A stretch of 8,969 nucleotides of DNA from Flavobacteriaceae bacterium. Its GTDB lineage: Bacteria; Bacteroidota; Bacteroidia; Flavobacteriales; Flavobacteriaceae. The notes under the pieces were generated by a model. That model was given only the letters and a program-made list of their open reading frames with translations. It had not been told where the DNA came from and did no database searches. Within the stretch, counting starts at the first letter, position 1. Each line of letters begins with the position of its first letter. Of this stretch, positions 1-4,629 are shown piece by piece. A program made the position numbers and the translations under genes. The stretch lies in the NCBI GenBank assembly GCA_018623655.1, contig JAAZVG010000055.1, forward strand, positions 1 through 8,969, read 5' to 3'.

Positions 1-203
1 CACAGCGAGGAGGAGGAAGTATTCCGATCGTAGCCTTATTTGAGTCGGTTCTAGGTATAAAGTCAGTACTGATGGGGTTCGGGTTAGACAGCGATGCTAT
101 CCACTCTCCAAATGAGCATTATGGACTATTCAATTACTACAAGGGAATTGAAACCATCCCCTATTTCTTCAAGTACTATACAGAACTGTCTAAAGAGGCT
201 TAA
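1..203 (+). CDS. M20-family metallopeptidase (dipeptidase-like), C-terminal end only
   Basis: This is the 3' end of a zinc-dependent M20 exopeptidase, entering from the left edge and ending at TAA 201-203; 66 full residues are visible. The tail shows a Gly-rich R-G-G-G-S-I-P-I segment, then L-M-G-F-G-L-D-S-D, then I-H-S-P-N-E. In the M20 family this last block supplies a late metal-binding His near the active site; here it is the codon at 102-104. The closing F-N-Y-Y-K-G-I-E-T-I-P helix is typical of Bacteroidota dipeptidases of the carnosinase/ArgE-like group. The role is probably cytoplasmic peptide hydrolysis, but the substrate cannot be told from the tail. Its last 14 bases overlap the end of the convergent cyclase-family gene, leaving no room for a separate terminator. 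Confidence 0.85.
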   Translation, partial: QRGGGSIPIVALFESVLGIKSVLMGFGLDSDAIHSPNEHYGLFNYYKGIETIPYFFKYYTELSKEA

Positions 204-915
204 ATAGAATCGGACGACTTGGTGCCGCATCACTTAGAATGGGCGCTACCTGTAGTTGGAGTAAATAATTACCGGCGGGTAGATCGGCAGGAATCTGTGC
301 AAATTCGGTAATCGTTGCTGAGGTTCTTGGAGACTCTGGTAGCATCCAAAAAGCACGGTGCGACAAAAGCGCTCCCTGATCCTTTTCCTTATCGATCGAG
401 GGTACATCAAGTATCAAGTGTTCTACTCCCGCTTCAACAAGTTGCTTAGTGGCTGACTCACTGAGGTAAGGCCAATTCGTATGATCATAATTGATAGGGT
501 ATTCTTTATTAGGATTTAATCGAATTACTAAAGCCTTCACCCCTTTATAATTACAGCGATTTAATGCTTCCTTAGTTAATAGCTGGTCTCCATTTATGGT
601 CTCTAAACTCGGACGAATAAGTTTACACGGCATAAACAAAGGAAGTCTCAACTCCTCTATCAAAAGCTGATTTTTATCAATATGCCCGAGTGTTTCGGTG
701 TGTGTACCATGGGCATGTGGAGCAAAAGTGATCTGGTCAAAATTTACTGAAGCTCCAAAAGATATATTATAGATAGTCCCTTCAACTTCTAAAGGCCTTC
801 GCTTCGGGCTATCAATATACCAAGCATTTACGCCACTACCTACCGCTCTTGATAAATCAATACCAAGCATCTCATCAATCACGTATTCGATTCCTTCTAT
901 GGCTAATTTTATCAT
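190..915 (-). CDS. Cyclase-family metal-dependent hydrolase (kynurenine formamidase-like fold)
   Basis: This 241-residue protein belongs to the cyclase/KynB-like family (Pfam Cyclase), which hydrolyses amide or ester bonds using a bound metal. The family signature is H67-A-H69-G-T-H72-T-E74-T-L-G-H78. Compared with the classical HxGTHxDxxxH motif, Glu replaces Asp and the leading His sits one residue further away, as I recall for Bacteroidota members; metal binding is plausible but the substrate is unknown. A second block near residues 165-200 (L-I-L-D-V-P-S-I-D, then H-R-A-F-W-M-L-P) matches the C-terminal part of the family. The start overlaps the hemW stop as ATGA (912-915), so translation is coupled and the gene is last in the leftward operon. 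It should not be called kynB without tryptophan-pathway neighbours, and none are present here. Confidence 0.85.
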   Translation of the reverse strand: MIKLAIEGIEYVIDEMLGIDLSRAVGSGVNAWYIDSPKRRPLEVEGTIYNISFGASVNFDQITFAPHAHGTHTETLGHIDKNQLLIEELRLPLFMPCKLIRPSLETINGDQLLTKEALNRCNYKGVKALVIRLNPNKEYPINYDHTNWPYLSESATKQLVEAGVEHLILDVPSIDKEKDQGALLSHRAFWMLPESPRTSATITEFAQIPADLPAGNYLLQLQVAPILSDAAPSRPILFKPL

Positions 916-2057
916 GTGCGATTGGTAGTTAGTTCAACCATGAAGAGCTCGCTGGCAATACCGTCGATTAAAAACTTACCCTTGCGAGTAGCTCTAACCA
1001 CCCCTTCCTCTTCAAATAGTAAAGCATCGAGTAAAAATGGGGTAATCATCATCTTGAAGTAATTTAGATAAGGTGTACCAAATTCAGATTCGAGATCCTG
1101 GTAACTCACCCCCCATTGGGTTCGAAGCGAGGTCATCACGAATTCGTTGTAGCGATCTTTAGTCGTCAATTCCTCACTTTCAAAATTCAACACCCCCCTT
1201 TCAATAGCATTCATATACTTGTGGTTCTGGGCTATATTCCAATATCTACTCTTACCATCAAAACCGTGTGCAGAGGGGCCTATACCAACATATGAAACGC
1301 CCTTCCAGTAAGAACTGTTATTAATAGAATAATGACCCGGAAGTGCAAAATTCGAAATTTCATAATGTTCAAAGCCACTATTAATCAAAGTATCGAGAAC
1401 GATAAGGAATTGTCGTTCTGTCTGTTCCTCATCGATATCAGAAATAAGTTCCTTCTCAATATACCTAGCGAGAGCAGTCTCAGGCTCTACAGTTAGTGCG
1501 TAAGCCGAAACGTGAGCTGCTCCCATAGCTATAACCTTCTCTATACCCTTTTGGAGCAATTCATCGGATTGTCCCGGAATACCATAAATGACATCAACAG
1601 ATACGCTATCGAAATGATTTACAGCCAATTGTAGTGATCGCAAAGAATCTTCTGAGCTATGCACTCGATTCATCAATTTTAAATCTCGATTTTCGAACGA
1701 CTGAAGACCTATACTCAGTCTATTTACACCAGCCTCCTTCCAGGATATTATTTGGTCCTCATTCACATCTTCAGGGTTTACCTCCAAGGTAAACTCAAAA
1801 TCAGAGATAAATGAATAATGTTCTAAAGCCGCATTTTTCAATACTAGTAATTGCTGCTTATTCAGTACAGAAGGGGTTCCACCTCCTAAGTAAAAGGTGT
1901 TAAAAGTAGCTTCTTGCCAGTCTGTTTTTCTCAAACGCATTTCTTCGGTCATCGCATCGACCATTCGATCGATATAATCGAGTTTTGTCGAGAAATGAAA
2001 ATCACAATAGTGACAAGCACGTCGACAAAAAGGAATGTGGAGATAAAAACTCGCCAT
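912..2057 (-). CDS. hemW: Radical SAM heme chaperone HemW
   Basis: This 381-residue protein is HemW, a radical-SAM relative of oxygen-independent coproporphyrinogen oxidase that binds heme and delivers it to target proteins. The 4Fe-4S motif is C11-x3-C15-x2-C18. Phe20 stands where true HemN has a fourth Cys, which favours HemW over HemN. The SAM-binding G58-G-G-T-P-S63 block and the C-terminal G-K-F-L-I-D-G-I-A-S segment are present. One oddity: the HemW hallmark HNxxYW reads N246-N247-S-S-Y250-W251, so the His linked to heme binding in studied HemW proteins is Asn here. The rest of the block (S-Y-W-K-G-V-S-Y-V-G-I-G-P-S-A-H-G) is intact. Its ATG overlaps the ruvC stop as TAATG (2055-2059), and its stop overlaps the cyclase ATG. 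Confidence 0.93.
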   Translation of the reverse strand: MASFYLHIPFCRRACHYCDFHFSTKLDYIDRMVDAMTEEMRLRKTDWQEATFNTFYLGGGTPSVLNKQQLLVLKNAALEHYSFISDFEFTLEVNPEDVNEDQIISWKEAGVNRLSIGLQSFENRDLKLMNRVHSSEDSLRSLQLAVNHFDSVSVDVIYGIPGQSDELLQKGIEKVIAMGAAHVSAYALTVEPETALARYIEKELISDIDEEQTERQFLIVLDTLINSGFEHYEISNFALPGHYSINNSSYWKGVSYVGIGPSAHGFDGKSRYWNIAQNHKYMNAIERGVLNFESEELTTKDRYNEFVMTSLRTQWGVSYQDLESEFGTPYLNYFKMMITPFLLDALLFEEEGVVRATRKGKFLIDGIASELFMVELTTNRT

Positions 2058-2608
2058 TAGCTGGTTCGATCTTTATTCTGACTAACAAAACTTGACCATG
2101 AGTGATAGGCCTTGGTCGCCTCAGGCTTACCTGCGTTATAAAAATGACAGACGGCAGCTGCTAAGCCATCCGTGGCATCTAAATTTTTAGGAAGCTCTTT
2201 TAAAGCAAACATCCCTTGAAGCATTTTTGCCACTTGTTCTTTCGAAGCATTACCATTACCGGTGATCGCCATCTTAATTTTCTTTGGTAGGTATTCTGTA
2301 ACAGGTATTTGACGAGAAAGGCCGGCGGCCATCGCAACCCCTTGAGCTCTACCCAATTTAAGCATTGACTGTACGTTTTTTCCAAAGAATGGTGCCTCCA
2401 ATGCCATCTCATCGGGATGATAAGTATCGATGAGTTCAATAGTTCTCTCGTAAATCATCCGCAGTTTCAAATAAGGGTCACTTACCTTCTGAAGGCGCAA
2501 CTCGTTCATCTGTAAGAATTTCATATGAGAACCGTTCACCTGAATAAGGCCAAAACCCATAATGGTGGTTCCAGGATCTACTCCCAAGATAATTTTCGAG
2601 GCGGACAT
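2057..2608 (-). CDS. ruvC: Holliday junction endonuclease RuvC
   Basis: This 183-residue protein resolves four-way DNA junctions during recombinational repair, cutting symmetric strands with RuvAB. The RNase H-like fold is evident from the N-terminal I-L-G-V-D11-P-G-T-T strand. The expected acidic residues are Asp11, Glu71 (in M-A-L-E-A-P-F-F), Asp144 and Asp147 (in L-D-A-T-D-G-L-A-A-A), followed by the usual C-H at 154-155. The K-x-G-R-A-Q-G helix (residues 84-90) is also typical. The length is slightly above the usual 160-175 because of a polar tail after residue 160. The gene follows the nitroreductase by 17 bases with no strong Shine-Dalgarno sequence and overlaps hemW by one base. No ruvA or ruvB is in the window. 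Confidence 0.96.
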   Translation of the reverse strand: MSASKIILGVDPGTTIMGFGLIQVNGSHMKFLQMNELRLQKVSDPYLKLRMIYERTIELIDTYHPDEMALEAPFFGKNVQSMLKLGRAQGVAMAAGLSRQIPVTEYLPKKIKMAITGNGNASKEQVAKMLQGMFALKELPKNLDATDGLAAAVCHFYNAGKPEATKAYHSWSSFVSQNKDRTS

Positions 2609-2625
2609 ACTACTAAGGTAACGAT

Positions 2626-3186
2626 TTAACGATCGAAGTAGCGAACAATCTCAGGGAGTGGTAAACGTTTTGAGTCTTCAGGTTTTTCATCATAGTAACC
2701 CATGTAGAATAATCCATAACAACGCTCTCTTTCTTTTAATTCAAGAAAATCTCCTAAATACTGAACTATACCTGGAGAACTCCAATAGCCCCCAATACCT
2801 TTTTCATGACTGCTTAGCCATAGATTCTGAACAGCCATCGCCACCGCTGCAACTTCTTCCCACTCGGGAAGCGATTCCTTCGGGTCTCTCTTCATACAAA
2901 TAGCAATGACTACCTGAGATTTAGTTGCATTTGATCGCAACTTATCATGAGTGATTTGACTGAATTTATGAGCCGTATTAGAATACGCTTCCCCAATAGC
3001 ATCAGCGAGTCGGTCACGTGCTTCTGATCGAATTACTACAAATCGCCAAGGTTGAGTCTTTCTATGAGTAGGCGCCCAACGGGCCGCTTCAAGCATCTCT
3101 TCGATAAGCTTGTCAGCGATTGGGAGGTCGTTGAAAGACTTGGGATATACACTTCTTCGAGTTCGTATTAATTCACTTAATTCCAT
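2626..3186 (-). CDS. Nitroreductase-family FMN oxidoreductase
   Basis: This 186-residue protein is a compact, probably homodimeric FMN-dependent NAD(P)H oxidoreductase of the nitroreductase family. The N-terminal R10-R11-S12 contacts the FMN phosphate in this family. The A38-P-T-H-R-K-T-Q-P-W-R48 block and G132-G-Y-W-S-S137 complete the flavin pocket. The size and the A-P-T-H-R pattern resemble the YdjA-type short subgroup, whose natural substrate is unsettled. It is the first gene of the leftward set and is followed by ruvC after 17 bases. Its ATG (3184-3186) has an A/T-rich leader without Shine-Dalgarno, as is usual in Bacteroidota. It lies 45 bases downstream of an intrinsic terminator, so it is expressed either by read-through from the small-RNA promoter or from a weaker promoter in 3190-3235; a TACTTTTA box at 3208-3215 is a poor candidate. 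Confidence 0.9.
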   Translation of the reverse strand: MELSELIRTRRSVYPKSFNDLPIADKLIEEMLEAARWAPTHRKTQPWRFVVIRSEARDRLADAIGEAYSNTAHKFSQITHDKLRSNATKSQVVIAICMKRDPKESLPEWEEVAAVAMAVQNLWLSSHEKGIGGYWSSPGIVQYLGDFLELKERERCYGLFYMGYYDEKPEDSKRLPLPEIVRYFDR

Positions 3187-3231
3187 GAGCGATATTTTTT
3201 AAAGTCCTAAAAGTACTAATGGGCTAGAAAC

Positions 3232-3256
3232 AAAAAAAGCCTCCCCTAAGGAAAGC
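3232..3256 (-). terminator. Intrinsic terminator upstream of the nitroreductase gene
   Basis: Read leftward, GCTTTCC (3256-3250) pairs with GGGAGGC (3245-3239) around a four-base TTAG loop, giving seven pairs of which two are G-U, followed directly by seven T (3238-3232). This is a standard Rho-independent terminator. It ends 45 bases before the nitroreductase start codon, so it either closes a separate small RNA or attenuates that gene. Confidence 0.72.
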
Positions 3257-3318
3257 CTTTCAAAGGTCAGTATCACTGTGGATACCACACTTGATGCAGT
3301 TTTACCTGCACAACACAA
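3232..3318 (-). ncRNA. Candidate small RNA or attenuator leader upstream of the nitroreductase gene
   Basis: A leftward transcript of about 87 nt is predicted from a perfect TAnnTTTG box (3324-3331) to an intrinsic terminator with seven U (3232-3238). The 5' end is estimated from the box position. Hairpins visible in order are a 5-bp TGCAG/CTGCA stem (3295-3299 with 3306-3310, six-base loop), then two mutually exclusive stems: CCACA/TGTGG (3277-3281 with 3285-3289) and GTATC/GATAC (3270-3274 with 3281-3285). The terminator stem follows. I see no open reading frame of note. It could be a free small RNA (Flavobacteria have a divergent 6S-type RNA of similar size) or a switch-like leader for the nitroreductase. 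No known family is recognised with confidence, and no long end-to-end pairing expected of 6S RNA is seen. Confidence 0.5.
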
Positions 3319-3323
3319 CACTA

Positions 3324-3331
3324 CAAATATA
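3324..3331 (-). promoter_or_regulatory. Bacteroidota -7 box for the leftward small RNA
   Basis: The leftward strand reads TATATTTG, a perfect match to the Bacteroidota -7 consensus TAnnTTTG. No convincing TTG-type -33 element is seen at the usual 17-23 base spacing. Start of transcription is expected at about 3317-3319. The short distance to the terminator at 3232-3256 is the main reason to believe the pair defines a small transcript. Confidence 0.55.
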
Positions 3332-3371
3332 GGGGCAATTTTTTTATCCGATTGTTGAAAACTTCATTAAA

Positions 3372-3401
3372 GGAATATTTCCTAATATTTGGAATAATTC
3401 C
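3372..3401. promoter_or_regulatory. 30-bp near-palindromic operator candidate for the dinB-dnaE operon
   Basis: The block is two 11-bp inverted repeats, GGAATATTTCC (3372-3382) and GGAATAATTCC (3391-3401), starting 19 bases apart around a central AATATT. The whole 30 bp is itself a near-palindrome, with 12 of 15 symmetric pairs matching. It ends one base before the -7 box of the polymerase operon, so a bound protein would cover the -33 to -7 spacer. This is the arrangement expected of a repressor site, for example a damage-responsive LexA/S24-type or other helix-turn-helix regulator. The regulator is not encoded in the window and its identity is inference only. Confidence 0.55.
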
Positions 3402-3402
3402 A

Positions 3403-3410
3403 TAATTTTG
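3403..3410 (+). promoter_or_regulatory. Bacteroidota -7 box for the dinB-dnaE operon
   Basis: TAATTTTG matches TAnnTTTG exactly and sits four bases before the GTG start codon at 3415. Transcription would begin at about 3415-3418, so the mRNA would be leaderless or nearly so. No clear -33 TTG is present, which is common for regulated promoters; the palindrome occupies that space. Confidence 0.5.
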
Positions 3411-3414
3411 AATA

Positions 3415-4629
3415 GTGAATCGAAGTATCTTACATCTAGATCTAGACAGTTTTTTCGTCTCTGTAGAGCGGCTCATTAACAGCGAACTTAAGAAAAGACC
3501 TCTTCTAGTCGGCGGTATCAGTGATCGCGGAGTAGTGGCTGCTTGTAGCTATGAAACACGAACCTTTGGCGTACACTCAGGAATGCCTATGAAATTAGCT
3601 CGCAGACTCTGTCCAGAAGCCATTGTATTAAGAGGCAATTCGGGTACTTACACCAAATATTCAGATCTCATCACTGAGATTATCAAATCAGAGGTGCCTG
3701 CTTTTGAGAAAGCCAGTATCGATGAATTCTACGCAGATCTAAGTGGGATGGATCAATTTTTCGGCACTTATAAGTTCGCCTCAGAACTAAGAACCAAGAT
3801 CATCAGAGAAAGTGGATTGCCAATATCGCTTGGGCTATCCATAAACAAAATAGTTTCTAAGGTGGCCACCGGCGAAGCGAAACCCAACAATCAAATTAAA
3901 ATCGATCAAGGATACGAGAAGCAATTTCTAGCCCCGCTTTCCATTCGAAAAATTCCGATGATAGGTAACAAAACAGGGCTAACACTGCAGCGATTAGGCA
4001 TCAAAATCGTCAGCGACCTTCAAAAATTACCCGAAGAGCTTCTTTTACAGACCCTAGGTAAGATAGGTGGAGTCATTTGGCGAAGAGCGCAAGGAATAGA
4101 TAATAGCCCTGTAATCACTTACAATGAAAGAAAATCGATCTCTACCGAAAGAACCTTTGACTACGATACCATAGACATGACTCTATTGAGAGAATTGCTT
4201 ATCGCAATGACCGAGAACCTAGCCTATCAACTCAGAAGAGGTCAAAAATTAACCTCCTGCGTGAGCGTTAAAATAAGATATGCCGACTTCGACACTCAGA
4301 GCAGGCAATTAAAAATACCCTACACTAGCGCAGATCATTTGCTAATTCCTAGAATATTAGAGCTATTCAACACTTTATATAACCGACGACTAAGAGTTCG
4401 GTTGATCGGAGTCAGATTCAGTCACTTAGCAGGAGGTAACTATCAGATCAACCTATTTGACGATAACGAATCAGCGATTCAGCTCTATCAAGCCATAGAC
4501 AAAATAAGGCTTCGATTTGGCGACCGAAGTATTCTCAGAGCCTCGAGTCTAGGTGCTAAAACTATCGGACGAATTGAAAACCCATTTAACGGAAACGCCC
4601 CTATCGTACTCGCTCACCGCAAGCAATAA
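3415..4629 (+). CDS. dinB: Y-family translesion DNA polymerase (Pol IV/DinB type)
   Basis: This 404-residue error-prone polymerase copies past damaged bases. The palm catalytic acids are all present: Asp9 (in H-L-D-L-D-S-F-F), and Asp103-Glu104 (in A-S-I-D-E-F). Phe14 fits the steric-gate position that excludes ribonucleotides. Residues 42-56 (A-A-C-S-Y-E-T-R-x-F-G-V-x-S-G) are the usual finger segment. A helix-hairpin-helix region lies near 170-210 and the little-finger domain near 240-340. Q344-I-N-L-F348 fits a beta-clamp-binding peptide. The intact active site separates it from ImuB, which has lost these residues, although its pairing with dnaE is ImuB-like. The GTG start is chosen because the conserved N-terminus begins there; no useful upstream start fits. 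The stop overlaps the dnaE start as TAATG. Confidence 0.93.
   Translation: MNRSILHLDLDSFFVSVERLINSELKKRPLLVGGISDRGVVAACSYETRTFGVHSGMPMKLARRLCPEAIVLRGNSGTYTKYSDLITEIIKSEVPAFEKASIDEFYADLSGMDQFFGTYKFASELRTKIIRESGLPISLGLSINKIVSKVATGEAKPNNQIKIDQGYEKQFLAPLSIRKIPMIGNKTGLTLQRLGIKIVSDLQKLPEELLLQTLGKIGGVIWRRAQGIDNSPVITYNERKSISTERTFDYDTIDMTLLRELLIAMTENLAYQLRRGQKLTSCVSVKIRYADFDTQSRQLKIPYTSADHLLIPRILELFNTLYNRRLRVRLIGVRFSHLAGGNYQINLFDDNESAIQLYQAIDKIRLRFGDRSILRASSLGAKTIGRIENPFNGNAPIVLAHRKQ

Noticed and set aside
2200..2439. Open frame of 79 codons on the - strand inside ruvC
   Set aside because: It is an out-of-frame shadow of ruvC with no recognisable domain, and ruvC is clearly conserved over the same bases.
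2658..2903. Open frame of 81 codons on the + strand antisense to the nitroreductase
   Set aside because: It has no promoter-like sequence and no family resemblance, while the opposite strand encodes conserved flavin-binding motifs.
3232..3331. Assignment of the small RNA to SRP RNA, 6S RNA or a known riboswitch
   Set aside because: The conserved SRP loop, the long end-to-end pairing of 6S RNA and familiar riboswitch cores were not seen; only an unassigned candidate is supportable.
3243..3346. Rightward hairpin of CCCCTA (3243-3248) with TAGGGG (3330-3335) before a T tract
   Set aside because: The six-pair stem has a loop of more than 80 bases and no rightward promoter was found, so it is probably chance overlap with the leftward promoter region.
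3415..4629. Calling the Y-family polymerase ImuB because it neighbours a dnaE2-like gene
   Set aside because: All three catalytic acids and the steric-gate Phe are present, unlike ImuB; DinB/Pol IV type is the better description.
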